Source: Stenotrophomonas sp. 169 (GTDB lineage: Bacteria > Pseudomonadota > Gammaproteobacteria > Xanthomonadales > Xanthomonadaceae). Taken from it: 64,000 bases of DNA. The notes below the pieces were generated by a model that saw nothing but the letters and a program-made list of their open reading frames with translations, was not told where the DNA came from and did no database searches. Position numbers and translations under genes: made by a program. The stretch lies in the NCBI RefSeq assembly GCF_014621775.1, contig NZ_CP061204.1, positions 516,501 to 580,500 of the forward strand, in the 5' to 3' direction. Shown here in pieces: positions 1 to 9,437 of this stretch; the first letter of the stretch is position 1, and each line of letters begins with the position of its first letter.

Positions 1-2044
1 AGGCATCGATGTTGCGTACGGTCAGTGCGCGGAACTGGCCCGGTGCATGCACGTCGGTCAACAACGAATTGCGCAGGGCCTGCTCGCGGCTCTTGCTGCG
101 CCACGCCTGGGCGAAGCCGAGGAAGAAGCGCTGATCGGGCGTGAAGCCTTCCAGCGTCTGTCCCGGCTTGCCCTGCAGCGAGAGCTGGTAGGCATCGTAG
201 GCGGTGCCCAGTCCGGCCACGTCGGCGATGTTCTCGCCCAGCGACAGGCGGCCGTTGACGTGCACGCCGGGGAAGGGCTCGTAGCTGCTGAACTGCGCGG
301 CCAGCGCGTCGCCCGCTGCGTTGAACTTCTGCAGGTCCTGCGGCGTCCACCAGTTGTGCAGGCGGCCGGTGTCATCGAACAGCGCGCCCGCGTTGTCGAA
401 CCCGTGGCTGATCTCGTGGCCGATCACCGCACCGATGGCGCCGTAGTTCACGGCATCGTCGGCGGCGCCGTCGAAGAAGGGCGGCTGCAGGATCGCCGCC
501 GGGAACACCAGGCGGTTTTCAAGCGGCACGTTCATCGCGTTGATGGTCTGCGGCAGCATCGCCCACTCGCCGTGGTCCGGTGCCTTGCCCAACTTGGAAA
601 GATTGCGCTGGTACTCGAACTGTTCGGCGCGCTGCGCATTGCCCAACGGGTCATCCCGCTTCACCTCCAGGCCGCTGTAGTCGCGCCACGTCTCCGGATA
701 GCCCATGCCCACGGTGAGTCCGGCAACCTTGGCCTTGGCACTGGCCTTGGTCTGCGGTGACATCCACTCCAGGCCATCGATGCGCTTGGAGAAGGCGGCG
801 ATGATGTTCTTCGCCATCGCGTCGGCGCGTTCTTTGGTCTTGGCGTCGAAGTGCTTTTCCACGTAGCGCTTGCCGATGGCTTCGCCCACGGCGTGGTTGG
901 CATCGTCCACCGCCCGCTTCCAGCGATCACTCTGCTGCGGGGTGCCACTGAGTGCGGTGCCATGGAAGGCGAAGCGCGCATCGGCGAACGTCTTCGGCAG
1001 GTAGGGCGCGGCCCGGTCCAGGGCGTGGAAGGTCAGGTAGTCCTTCCAGTCTTCAAGGGGTTCGGTGGCGACCAGCCGCGACAGGCCGGCGACGGCCTTG
1101 GGCTGCCAGACGATGAAATCCTGCTGCTGGCCCAGCCCGGAGGCCTCCAGGAACGCGGCCCAGTCCATGCCCGGCGCCTTCGCACTGAAGTCTTCGCGGG
1201 TCCAGGGGTTGGCCCCCTTGGCGACGTCGTTGGTTTCTTCCTGGCTCACGTGGGCCTGGGCGATCCTGGTTTCCAGCGCCACGATGCGCTGCGCCTTCGC
1301 GGCGGGGTCGGCGACGCCGGCCAGCTTCAGCACCTGGCCTACGTAGTCCTGGTACTGCTTGCGCAACGCCGCCATGCGGCCATCGCCCAGGTAGAAATCA
1401 CGGTCCGGCATGCCCAGCCCACCCTGCACGAGGTAAGGCGCGGTGCGCTCCGGCTGCAGCAGGTCGACCGACACCCACAGCCCGAGCAAGCGGTCGGTGT
1501 AGAAGTTCGTGGCGTTGAGCAGGTCCACGTCGGCGCGCACGTCGGCACCGAGTGCGCGGGCCAACGCGGCCTTGTCGGCGAGCGCCTCGATCGCCTGCAA
1601 CTGCGGCTGCACCGGGGCGAGTCCGCGCTGTTCGATGCCGGCCTCGTCCATGTAGGCCGCGTAGTAATCGCCGATCAGCTTGTCTTCGCCGGTGGCCTGC
1701 GCATTGTTCGCCGCGCCTTCCAGGATGGCGCGCGTATCGGCCTGGGTTTTTTCAGCGATCACGTTGAAGCTGCCGAACCGCGAGCGGTCGGCCGGGATCT
1801 CGGTGTTCTTGACCCAGCTGCCGTTGGCGAAGTCGAAGAAGTTGTCGCCCGCGGCCACGCTGCGGTCCATGCCCGATGCATCGAAACCGAAGCTGCCCAG
1901 CTGTGCCTTGGCGGGAGCCTCGGCGGCGGCTTGCTGCTGGGGCTGTGGCGCATCGGCCGGGGTATCGCCACCGCAGGCCGACAGGGTCAGGGACAGGCTG
2001 GCGGCGATGGCCAGCAGCAGGGGAGAGCGGCGCAACCTGGGCAT
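1..2044 (-). CDS. M13 family zinc metallopeptidase, lipoprotein (3' end cut by window edge)
   Basis: Reads from an ATG at 2044 leftwards off the window, so about 681 codons are present and the C-terminus (probably about 20 residues by family length) is missing. The N-terminus is a lipoprotein signal: two Arg, a Leu/Ala hydrophobic core and a lipobox ending LSAC at about residue 28, followed by a Gln/Ala-rich linker. The catalytic motif HEISHGF lies near residue 543, and a second metal-ligand region (GENIADVAG) follows about 60 residues later, the normal M13 (neprilysin/PepO) arrangement. Known family role: zinc endopeptidase for oligopeptides, here presumably membrane-anchored and facing the periplasm. 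Divergent from the c-di-GMP gene. Substrate unknown. Confidence 0.93.
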   Translation of the reverse strand, partial: MPRLRRSPLLLAIAASLSLTLSACGGDTPADAPQPQQQAAAEAPAKAQLGSFGFDASGMDRSVAAGDNFFDFANGSWVKNTEIPADRSRFGSFNVIAEKTQADTRAILEGAANNAQATGEDKLIGDYYAAYMDEAGIEQRGLAPVQPQLQAIEALADKAALARALGADVRADVDLLNATNFYTDRLLGLWVSVDLLQPERTAPYLVQGGLGMPDRDFYLGDGRMAALRKQYQDYVGQVLKLAGVADPAAKAQRIVALETRIAQAHVSQEETNDVAKGANPWTREDFSAKAPGMDWAAFLEASGLGQQQDFIVWQPKAVAGLSRLVATEPLEDWKDYLTFHALDRAAPYLPKTFADARFAFHGTALSGTPQQSDRWKRAVDDANHAVGEAIGKRYVEKHFDAKTKERADAMAKNIIAAFSKRIDGLEWMSPQTKASAKAKVAGLTVGMGYPETWRDYSGLEVKRDDPLGNAQRAEQFEYQRNLSKLGKAPDHGEWAMLPQTINAMNVPLENRLVFPAAILQPPFFDGAADDAVNYGAIGAVIGHEISHGFDNAGALFDDTGRLHNWWTPQDLQKFNAAGDALAAQFSSYEPFPGVHVNGRLSLGENIADVAGLGTAYDAYQLSLQGKPGQTLEGFTPDQRFFLGFAQAWRSKSREQALRNSLLTDVHAPGQFRALTVRNIDA

Positions 2045-2347
2045 GGAATTCTCGAACGGCGGAAAAATACCAGTCTACTGCCTGCTACCGGGGCTGGTTG
2101 CAGTGGCAACCGTGCCGCAACAGGGCGGCGCCTGTGCCGGATGTGGCTGAACGGGGGATGCTCCTCTTCCTGTCGTCATCTGCCTGATGCATGCTGCAAA
2201 CGGGGCCGGGCTGGGCGCGCTGCGCGCGACATCACCGGGAAACAATCAGGGCAGTCAAGAAAGTGCATCCGCGGCCGCTCTGGTCAGGATCACAGGAAGC
2301 GTTTTGCGCATGAGAGCAACTGCCCACCATTGGCAACGTTCGCACCG
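2045..2347. other. Divergent intergenic region, 303 bp
   Basis: Lies between the starts of the M13 peptidase (minus) and the EAL protein (plus), so it must hold both promoters. I see no convincing -35/-10 pair, palindrome, repeat or additional ORF in it. Confidence 0.5.
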
Positions 2348-5299
2348 ATGTCCGCACTGAGTCGCGCCTTGCTGCGCCCGCAGCGCGCCTTCCTGTGGGG
2401 CGGCGCGCTGCTGGGTGTGCTGTTCGGCGCTGGGCTGGCCACGATGCTGGCCAGCGATTTCCAGCGTCGCGCAGACGTGGCGCAGCGCCAGAGCCGCACC
2501 TTGGCGGTGGGCAGCCAGCGCCTGTTATGGCTGGAAATGCGCAATGTGGAACGGGCGATGCATGGCATCGGGGCCGATGCGGCGCAGCTGTTCCGCAGCG
2601 TGCCGGCGCAGGCCCCTCAGTTGCTGGACCAGAACATCGCCGGCGTGCTGCACCGCCATGCCGAGCTCGACAGCATCGTAGTGGTGGACCAGCACGGGCG
2701 CGCGATCACCAGCGGAGTCGGTGACCTGCAGCTGCCGTTGTGGGTGGACGGCCAGCGCCGTGGCTCTGGCAGCGATCTGTACCTGGGTCCGCCGCAGCGT
2801 CACGATGGACTGAACTGGGTGCTGCCGCTGGCACTGCAGCTTGAGCAGGATCGCTGGTTGCTGGTGCGGCTGCATACCAGCGAACTGCAACGGATCATCA
2901 GCGGCCTGGATATCGGTAGCCAGGGCGTCGTATCGATCACCGACGTGGAAGGACACGTGCTGGCCCGCGCGCCGGCAAGCGGCGACATCGTGGGGCAGCG
3001 CTTCGACCTGCCGCACCGGTCCGCGTTGGGCACCGATGCGGTGCACTCGCTTGGCGTGGAAACCAGCGCCATCGACGGGACGACCCGCATCTCGGCGATG
3101 AGCACGCTGCACCAGTATCCGCTGGCGGTGTATGCGGGATTGGGAAGGCGCGACGTGCTGTCTGCGTGGTGGCCGTATCTGTACGCGGCATCGGCGATGT
3201 TCCTGCTGTACTGGGTGCTGCTGGGTGCCTTGGTGTGGGTGGTCCGTCGTACCAGCCGACGCCAGCTCGTGCTGGCCGAAGAGCTGCGCACCGGCCATGC
3301 CGAGCTGCTGCTGGCGCATCAGGTGGGTCGCGTGTGCACCTGGTATGTCGATGAGGATGCCTGCCAGCTGCACTGGTCGCCGCTGGCGCGTGAGCTGTTC
3401 GGCGTGCCGGTGGACACCCTGCCGGTTTCGGATTTCTTCGCCCGCGTGCACCGCGAGGATGCGGGTCGCCTGCAGGCCGCCTTCGACAGCGCGTTTGCCG
3501 GTGATGCGGTATTGGATGAAGTGTTCCGCCTGGTGCTGCCCGGCGGCGAGATACGCTGGGTGAGCGCGCGTGGACGCCGCGTGGCGATGTCCGACCGGCA
3601 GCGGCGCGTGATCGGCGCGGTGACCGACATCAGCGAGCGGTACCAGGCCCGTGAGCGACTGGTACAGGCGGAGCGTCAATTCCGCCTGCTGTTTGACCGC
3701 AATCCCGCGCCGTTCTGGGTGTTCGACCCGGACACGCTGCGCTTCATGGAGGTCAACCGCGCGGCGATCAGCCAGTATGGCTATACCCGCGAAGAGTTCC
3801 TCGGGATGAGCATCCTCGACATCCGCCCGCGCGAGGGCTGGGAAGAGATCCGCGGCGCGATCGCCGATGCCCGCGTCGGCGAAGTACAGGATGCCAAGAT
3901 ACGGCTGCACCAGCGCAAGGATGGCAGCGTCTTCGAAGTGCGCGCCCATCTGTCGCGGCTGGATTTCGATGGCCGTTCGGCGTGCCTGGTGTTGGCCGAG
4001 GACGTGAGCGAGCGGCTGGCCTACGAGCGCGAACTTGCCTACCACGCCAGCCACCATCCGCAGACCGGTCTGCTCAATCCGCGCGCACTGGCTGCTGCAC
4101 TGGACGACTGCGGCAGCGGGTACACCGTCGCCTTCATCCAGTTGCGCGGACTGCAGCTGGTGTCCGATGCGCTGGGGGGTGATATCGGGGATGCGGTGTT
4201 GCAGGCGATGGCCACGCGGCTGGGTGGGCTGGGCGCACGTTACGGCTGGCTGGCCTTCCAGCCGGGCGAGGACTTCGTGTTCGCCTTCCGTGATGGGCAG
4301 GAAACACAGAGCGCGCTGGACGCGTTGGTGCAGATCGTATCGGAGCCCGTACGTGGCAAGGAGTCGCTGCATCAGTTCGAGCCGAGCGTGGGGGTGGCGG
4401 TGCATATCGCGGGCGATGGCCTGCAGGCTACCCAGGTGATCGGTATGGCCGCACAAGCGGCCCACAGTGCGCGGGCCGAGGGCGACGCGCTGGCATGGTT
4501 CGACCCCAGCGTGACCGCGCGATTGGCCGAGCGGCTGCGTTTGGCCGGGCGGATCCACAACGCGATCGACGCCGAGTTCGAGCTCTACTTCCAGCCGATC
4601 TGTCATGCCGCCGATGGCACGCCGGCCGCGCTGGAGGCGTTGCTTCGCTGGCCGCAGGCCGATGGCAGCTTCATTCCGCCGGGCGACTTCATCCAGCTGT
4701 GCGAAGACACCGGCCTGATCCTGGCGCTGGGGCGCTGGGTGATCCGCGCGGCGGCGCAGGCGCAGCGGCAGCTGGTGGATGCCGGCTGGGGTGACCTGCC
4801 GATTGCGGTCAATGTGTCGGCGGTGCAGTTCTTCAACAGTGATCTGGTGGGTGAGTTCGCGCGCGCCATGCAGGAGTTCGGCCTGCGTCGCGGTGCACTG
4901 CAGGTGGAGCTCACCGAGAGCAGCCTGATGCGCAAGCCTGCACAGGCGATGCAGACGATGCAGCGGCTGCACGAGCAGGGCATCTGCGTATCGCTGGATG
5001 ACTTCGGTACGGGGTATTCGAGCATGTCCTACCTGCAGCACCTGCCGCTGGATATCTTGAAGATCGACCGCAGCTTCGTGGCGGATGTGGAAACCAATCC
5101 GCGCAATGCGTCGATCTGTCGGGCGCTGTTGTCGCTGGGGCACAGCATGGGCTTGACGATCATTGCGGAGGGCGTGGAAACCCCGGGCCAGCTGCAGTGG
5201 CTGGGCGCGCACGGCTGTGATCAGGTGCAGGGCTACCTGCTGGGGCGCCCGGCGCCGCTGGCGACGGTGATCGCGCAGCTGGATGCGGTGGAGGCCTGA
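2348..5299 (+). CDS. Membrane c-di-GMP signalling protein: sensor domain, PAS-PAS, degenerate GGDEF, EAL
   Basis: 983 residues from the ATG at 2348; the open frame continues upstream, but that part antisenses the M13 gene. A transmembrane helix near residues 15-35 and another near 283-305 bracket a periplasmic sensor region, followed by two PAS domains (about 345-430 and 445-560), a GGDEF-like domain (about 567-720) and an EAL domain (about 730-980). The GGDEF signature is replaced by PGEDF, so cyclase activity is doubtful. The EAL domain keeps EALLRW near residue 762, DDFGTGYSS and AEGVETPGQ, so c-di-GMP phosphodiesterase activity is likely. Probable role: lowering c-di-GMP in response to a periplasmic or redox/ligand cue. 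The signal is unknown. Confidence 0.93.
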   Translation: MSALSRALLRPQRAFLWGGALLGVLFGAGLATMLASDFQRRADVAQRQSRTLAVGSQRLLWLEMRNVERAMHGIGADAAQLFRSVPAQAPQLLDQNIAGVLHRHAELDSIVVVDQHGRAITSGVGDLQLPLWVDGQRRGSGSDLYLGPPQRHDGLNWVLPLALQLEQDRWLLVRLHTSELQRIISGLDIGSQGVVSITDVEGHVLARAPASGDIVGQRFDLPHRSALGTDAVHSLGVETSAIDGTTRISAMSTLHQYPLAVYAGLGRRDVLSAWWPYLYAASAMFLLYWVLLGALVWVVRRTSRRQLVLAEELRTGHAELLLAHQVGRVCTWYVDEDACQLHWSPLARELFGVPVDTLPVSDFFARVHREDAGRLQAAFDSAFAGDAVLDEVFRLVLPGGEIRWVSARGRRVAMSDRQRRVIGAVTDISERYQARERLVQAERQFRLLFDRNPAPFWVFDPDTLRFMEVNRAAISQYGYTREEFLGMSILDIRPREGWEEIRGAIADARVGEVQDAKIRLHQRKDGSVFEVRAHLSRLDFDGRSACLVLAEDVSERLAYERELAYHASHHPQTGLLNPRALAAALDDCGSGYTVAFIQLRGLQLVSDALGGDIGDAVLQAMATRLGGLGARYGWLAFQPGEDFVFAFRDGQETQSALDALVQIVSEPVRGKESLHQFEPSVGVAVHIAGDGLQATQVIGMAAQAAHSARAEGDALAWFDPSVTARLAERLRLAGRIHNAIDAEFELYFQPICHAADGTPAALEALLRWPQADGSFIPPGDFIQLCEDTGLILALGRWVIRAAAQAQRQLVDAGWGDLPIAVNVSAVQFFNSDLVGEFARAMQEFGLRRGALQVELTESSLMRKPAQAMQTMQRLHEQGICVSLDDFGTGYSSMSYLQHLPLDILKIDRSFVADVETNPRNASICRALLSLGHSMGLTIIAEGVETPGQLQWLGAHGCDQVQGYLLGRPAPLATVIAQLDAVEA

Positions 5300-5322
5300 G
5301 AGCGCGCAGGAGGGGGCGCGCA

Positions 5323-5359
5323 GGGCCCGCTGCGCTCGCCGACCATGGGTCGGCGCTAC
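5323..5359 (+). repeat. Partial SMAG-type palindromic repeat
   Basis: The right half of the 75-bp paired repeat seen elsewhere in the window: a GCTCGCCGACC arm, ATGG loop and GGTCGGCGCTAC arm ending in CTAC. The left half is absent. It lies just after the EAL gene stop. Confidence 0.75.
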
Positions 5360-5486
5360 GGATGCTGGCCGCTCGGCGCGACGGGGCGGCATTGCGGTCA
5401 TTGCTGGGACGGACCGGCTCGTCGGTCCTGTTTATCGCGTCGTCGGCGAGGCCTACGCTGGTCGCAGGTTTTCCGAGGCCCGCACC

Positions 5487-6281
5487 ATGCGCCGTCTGCC
5501 CAGTCTGTACATCTCCCACGGTTCGCCGATGACGGCGCTGCAGCCGGGCCAGGTCGGCCTTCGCTTGGCGGAGCTGGCGGCCGACCTGCCACGGCCCCGC
5601 GCCATCGTCATCGCCAGTGCGCACTGGTTGAGTGACCTGCCGCGCGTCGGCGCGCATCCGCAACCCCCGACGATCCATGATTTCGGTGGCTTCCCCGAGG
5701 CGCTGTACCGGATCCGCTACCCGGCCCCCGGCGACCCCGTGCTGGCTGCGCAGGTCCTGCAGAGGCTGCAGGACGCACACCTGGACGCACAGCTGGACGT
5801 GAGTCGCGGGCTGGACCACGGGGCGTGGGTGCCGCTGCGCCTGCTGTTCCCGGACGCGTCGATCCCGGTCGTGCCGATCTCGCTGCAACCGCAGCGCGGT
5901 CCGCTGCACCAGCTTGCACTGGGCCGTGCCTTGGCGCCGCTGCGCGACGAAGGGGTGCTGCTCATCGGCTCGGGCAGCATCACCCACAACCTGCACGATT
6001 TCGGTACGTATCAGGATGGCAAGGAGGCGCCCTACGTGCGTCCTTTCATCAACTGGGTAGAGCAGCGCCTGGCTGCCAGCGATGTCGATGCCTTGCTCGA
6101 CTACCGGCGCCAGGCCCCCTACGCGGCGCGCGCACATCCGACGGACGAGCACCTGCAGCCGCTGCATTTCGCCATGGGGGCGGCAGGGACGGGCGGGTTG
6201 GGCGCGCAGCGCATCGATGCCGGGATCGACGCGGGCATGCTGGCGATGGACATCTACCGCTTCGACGGCGAGCGCAGCTGA
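5487..6281 (+). CDS. Class III extradiol-type dioxygenase (YgiD/DODA family)
   Basis: 264 residues from the ATG at 5487 (MRRLPSLYISHGSPM), chosen because family members begin this way. The N-terminal ISHGSP motif, SAHW near residue 46, a DHGAW motif in the middle and SGSITHNL are the conserved metal and active-site segments of the family that contains plant DOPA 4,5-dioxygenase and E. coli YgiD. Zn or Fe binding and ring cleavage of catechol-type substrates are inferred from the family. The physiological substrate is not evident, and no aromatic-degradation genes adjoin it. It stands alone between the EAL gene and the antiporter. Confidence 0.9.
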   Translation: MRRLPSLYISHGSPMTALQPGQVGLRLAELAADLPRPRAIVIASAHWLSDLPRVGAHPQPPTIHDFGGFPEALYRIRYPAPGDPVLAAQVLQRLQDAHLDAQLDVSRGLDHGAWVPLRLLFPDASIPVVPISLQPQRGPLHQLALGRALAPLRDEGVLLIGSGSITHNLHDFGTYQDGKEAPYVRPFINWVEQRLAASDVDALLDYRRQAPYAARAHPTDEHLQPLHFAMGAAGTGGLGAQRIDAGIDAGMLAMDIYRFDGERS

Positions 6282-6433
6282 CGACCCGCGCACTCCCTCG
6301 CGCTCGCTCCGTATCTGCCGACCGCCACACGCTCCGCTTATGGGCGATATCAAATGGGTGTGCTAGTTTTTTCGCGTTAGTGGCGCTTGGCCTGTCGGCC
6401 ATCCTTCCCCCCGCGCCGTCATCTGGATGATGC

Positions 6434-8080
6434 ATGCATACCATTGAAGTCGTACTGGCGATGCTGGTCGCGGTAGTCGCCAGCGGCTACCTCGTCCGGG
6501 TCCTGCCGTTTTCGCTGCCGTTGCCGCTGGTGCAGATCGCGCTGGGCGCGGTGATTGCCGGGGTGTTCAACCGGGGTCATGACCTCGACCCGGACATGTT
6601 CTTCCTGCTGTTCCTGCCGCCGTTGCTGTTCCTCGACGGCTGGCGCATTCCCAAGCAGGGCTTGTTCCGCGACAAGGGCGCGATCCTGGAGTTGGCCTTC
6701 GGCCTGGTGGTGTTCACCGTGCTCGGGGCCGGCCTGCTGATCCACTGGATGATCCCGGTGATGCCGCTGGCCGTGTGTTTCGCATTGGCGGCGATCATCT
6801 CGCCGACCGACCCGGTGGCGGTCGGTGCGATCGCCTCGAAGGCCCCCATTCCCAAGCGTCTGATGCACATCCTGGAGGGCGAATCGCTGCTCAACGATGC
6901 CTCGGGCCTGGTCTGCTTCCGCTTTGCCGTGGCCGCGGTGATGACCGGCAGCTTCTCGCTGGCGACCGCGTCGCTGACCTTCCTGTGGGTGGCCGTGGCC
7001 GGCCTGGCCGTGGGTGTCGCGGTGACCTTCGGGGTATCCACCTTCCAGCGCTGGTTGTGGCGGCGCTTCGGCGAAGAGCCGGGCGCGGCGATGCTGGTCA
7101 ACCTGCTGATCCCGTTCGCGGCCTACCTGCTGGCCGAAGAGATCAACGCCTCGGGCATCCTCGCTGCGGTGGCCGCCGGCATCACCATGAGCTACGTAGA
7201 GCTGACGGGCCGCGTATCGGGCAGCATGCGGGTGCAGCGCTCGGCGGTGTGGAACATGCTGCAGTTCACCTTCAACGGCATCATGTTCGTACTGCTGGGC
7301 GAACAGCTGCCGGGCATCGTGGAGCGCGCCATCGAGACGATGGGCGAGAGCGGCCACCAGAATCCGTGGTGGCTGGCGGTGTATGTGCTGGTGATCAACC
7401 TTGCGCTGATCCTGCTGCGTCTGTTGTGGGTATGGCTGTCGCTACGATGGAACCTGTTGCGTGTGCGCCGTCGCGGGCAGAAGCAGGGCGAAGCGCCCGG
7501 CTGGCGCATCGTGGTGGCGACCTCGGTGGCCGGCGTGCGCGGCGCGATCACCCTGGCCGGCGTGCTGACCCTGCCCTTGTTCCTGCCCAGCGGTGATCCG
7601 TTCCCGGCACGTGACCTGGTGATCTTCCTGGCCGCCGCGGTGATCCTGTTCTCGCTGATCGGAGCCAGCGTGGCGCTGCCGCAGCTGTTGAAAGGGCTGC
7701 AGTTGCCGGCTGATTCGGGTGAGCGCAAGGAAGAGGACGTGGCCCGCAAGCTGGCTTCGAAGGCGGCGCTGGCCGGGGTGGAGCGGATGCGGCAGCAGTT
7801 GGTGCTGAAGCAGACCACCGAGAACGTGCAGCTGTACAACGATGCGGCGTCGCGGGTGAGCCTGCTGTACCAGCGCAATCTGGAAAAAGAGAACGGCCCC
7901 GATGTCGATCCGGAGAAGGTGCGGCGCATGGAGCGCGGCTACCGCCAGCTGCGCAGTGCCGGCTTGGTGGCCGAGCGCGAAGAACTGTTCCGGCTGACCC
8001 GGCGCGGGGTGATCTCCGACGAGATCTCACGCAAGCTGATCCGCAACCTGGACCTGCTGGAATCCCGGCAGCGGGAATGA
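6434..8080 (+). CDS. Na+/H+ antiporter, CPA1 family (NhaP/YjcE type)
   Basis: 548 residues with about twelve hydrophobic segments over the first 410 residues and a soluble C-terminal tail rich in charged residues. Signature segments include LLFLPPLLFLDGWR, SPTDPVAVGAI near residue 119-129 (the ion-binding Asp region), EGESLLNDASGLV and GVRGAITLAG. These are diagnostic of monovalent cation:proton antiporters of the CPA1 type. Located in the inner membrane and expected to extrude Na+ (possibly K+) for pH and salt homeostasis. Start ATG at 6434; the two ATGs a few bases upstream are out of frame. Single-gene unit. Confidence 0.93.
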   Translation: MHTIEVVLAMLVAVVASGYLVRVLPFSLPLPLVQIALGAVIAGVFNRGHDLDPDMFFLLFLPPLLFLDGWRIPKQGLFRDKGAILELAFGLVVFTVLGAGLLIHWMIPVMPLAVCFALAAIISPTDPVAVGAIASKAPIPKRLMHILEGESLLNDASGLVCFRFAVAAVMTGSFSLATASLTFLWVAVAGLAVGVAVTFGVSTFQRWLWRRFGEEPGAAMLVNLLIPFAAYLLAEEINASGILAAVAAGITMSYVELTGRVSGSMRVQRSAVWNMLQFTFNGIMFVLLGEQLPGIVERAIETMGESGHQNPWWLAVYVLVINLALILLRLLWVWLSLRWNLLRVRRRGQKQGEAPGWRIVVATSVAGVRGAITLAGVLTLPLFLPSGDPFPARDLVIFLAAAVILFSLIGASVALPQLLKGLQLPADSGERKEEDVARKLASKAALAGVERMRQQLVLKQTTENVQLYNDAASRVSLLYQRNLEKENGPDVDPEKVRRMERGYRQLRSAGLVAEREELFRLTRRGVISDEISRKLIRNLDLLESRQRE

Positions 8081-8090
8081 TCGGCCCCTG

Positions 8091-8161
8091 GTAGAGCCGG
8101 CTTCAGCCGGCTGCTGTTGCCGATTGCCTGCGGTAGAGCAGCCGACTGAAGTCGGCTCTAC
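8091..8161. repeat. Pair of SMAG-type palindromes, inverted
   Basis: The first unit begins GTAGAGCCGGCTTCAGCCGG at 8091 and the second ends GTCGGCTCTAC at 8161, so the pair is bounded by GTAG and CTAC. This is the second sequence subfamily in the window (GTAGAGCCG rather than GTAGCGCCG). It follows the antiporter gene and precedes the convergent DUF3297 gene, and may act as transcript-end structure. Confidence 0.8.
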
Positions 8162-8192
8162 CCAGTCGGTTGCCCCCCGTGACCGCGAAAGC

Positions 8193-8444
8193 TCAGCCCT
8201 GCGGCTTCAGGTCCAGGAAGCGCACGTCGACGTTGCCTTTGATCTTCAAGGTCATCGGGTTGCCGCGGCGGTCACGGGCCTTGCCGGCCTGCACGCGGAT
8301 CCAGCCTTCGCTGACCGAATACTCTTCGACGTCGGTGCGCTCGACATCGTTGAAACGCACGCCGACGCCGCGCTCCAGCGCCTGGGCGTCGTGATGGGGG
8401 CTGGCCGGGTTGATGGCCAGGTGGTCGGGAGGCGTATCGCTCAT
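8193..8444 (-). CDS. DUF3297 family protein
   Basis: 83 residues from the ATG at 8444 (MSDTPPDHLAINP). The open frame extends 53 codons further upstream, but MSDT is the usual start of this small family and the upstream part overlaps the promoter zone of the next gene. Conserved features visible: GVRFNDVERTDVEEY, EGWIRV and a Lys/Arg-rich GNPMTLKIKG segment. It is a small soluble protein of unknown function, widespread in Proteobacteria. Divergent from the 180-residue acidic protein at 8593. Confidence 0.85.
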   Translation of the reverse strand: MSDTPPDHLAINPASPHHDAQALERGVGVRFNDVERTDVEEYSVSEGWIRVQAGKARDRRGNPMTLKIKGNVDVRFLDLKPQG

Positions 8445-8592
8445 TGCAGGATTCACTGTGGCGGCCAACACGGCCGGCTTCATGCGGTAAAGGATACCCG
8501 GCCCGGCGGCGTGGCCCAATCCCGGTGCTTCCGGCTCGAGCCGCCAGGCCTCAGAATGCAGGCCACGCACCACGCATCCCAGGAACACGCCC

Positions 8593-9135
8593 ATGCCCGA
8601 CAACAGCGATTATTTCGACTTCCAGGAAGAAGAGCACGACTTCGACGAGGCCGACTTCGAGGCACGTGCGTGGAACCTGCTGGTGCTGATCAACCCGGGC
8701 GACGAAGAGCTGGCGCTGCAGCAGTTCAACCGCTTCCGCGAGCTGCTGGCCGAGCAGGGCGAGCCGATGGAGGCCGACAGCGACTGGCTGCCGCCGCTGT
8801 TCGGGGCGATCGGCTGGCAGAGTGGCTTCGAGGTGGAGCGCGACGATCTGGAATCGCTGATGTCGGCCGTCAACGAGCTGTCTGCACGGTTCAACCTGCA
8901 GGTGGAGTGGGGCGGCGACCTGGACGATGAGGATTTCACGGCGGACCTGGACGGCGCGCAGCTGATGTCCACCGCGTTCGATCGGCTACGCGAACGCAAC
9001 TACACGCTGTGGAGCGTGGATGCCGGCAGCGAAGGCTTCACCGGCTGGATGGCGCTGACCCGCGATGACGACGCGATGCTGGCGCTGTGCTCGCTGATGA
9101 ACGTGGAAGTGCGGTTGGGCAGCGACCCGTTCTGA
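8593..9135 (+). CDS. Acidic conserved protein of unknown function (possibly DUF6630)
   Basis: 180 residues, strongly acidic (Asp/Glu runs at the N-terminus and near residue 115), without signal peptide or membrane segments. The NPGDEELALQQFNRFRELL segment and the GAIGWQSGFEVE segment look like a compact alpha/beta domain; I associate this pattern with Xanthomonad DUF6630 proteins, but that is recollection, not a search. Start ATG at 8593. Ends six bases before the convergent DUF4031 gene, leaving no room for a terminator between them. Confidence 0.8.
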   Translation: MPDNSDYFDFQEEEHDFDEADFEARAWNLLVLINPGDEELALQQFNRFRELLAEQGEPMEADSDWLPPLFGAIGWQSGFEVERDDLESLMSAVNELSARFNLQVEWGGDLDDEDFTADLDGAQLMSTAFDRLRERNYTLWSVDAGSEGFTGWMALTRDDDAMLALCSLMNVEVRLGSDPF

Positions 9136-9141
9136 CGCGGC

Positions 9142-9420
9142 TCAGTCGGGCTGGTACTGCGCGCGGGCGTTGGCGATCACCGCCTTCATCCGCGCACGAT
9201 CGGTGTGCCGGGAGATCGGCATCGCCCCGAGGGCGATGGCCTGCACGCGCATCGGCGCGCTGACATCGTAATGCGCGCCACTGGCTTTGTTCTGGAACGC
9301 GCGGTGGGGCATGCCGAGCTGCGCCGCCATGGCGTGCAGCTCGGGCAAGGTGTCGGCCATCAGGTGCGCCCAGCGCTGTCCGCGCCAGGCGTGTACTGCG
9401 TCGTCGACGTAGACCGTCAC
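9142..9420 (-). CDS. DUF4031 family protein
   Basis: 92 residues (MTVYVDDAVHAWRG...). The start YVDDA followed by the W-RGQRWAHLMAD segment, the Glu-Leu-His stretch and the PHRAFQNKASGAHYDV region match the small DUF4031 family of unknown function. Upstream on the same strand, 17 bp away, is the 174-residue acidic-tailed protein, so the two probably share a transcript. Confidence 0.85.
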   Translation of the reverse strand: MTVYVDDAVHAWRGQRWAHLMADTLPELHAMAAQLGMPHRAFQNKASGAHYDVSAPMRVQAIALGAMPISRHTDRARMKAVIANARAQYQPD

Positions 9421-9437
9421 CGTGATTCCGCCAGGCC

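Noticed and set aside
851..2347. Long in-frame extension upstream of the EAL gene
   Set aside because: Antisense to the M13 peptidase coding region, whose HEISHGF motif and lipobox fix the real strand.
2525..5401. 958-residue minus-strand open frame opposite the EAL gene
   Set aside because: High-GC shadow: composition is Arg/Gln/His-rich, no domain is visible, and the plus strand carries a full PAS-GGDEF-EAL protein.
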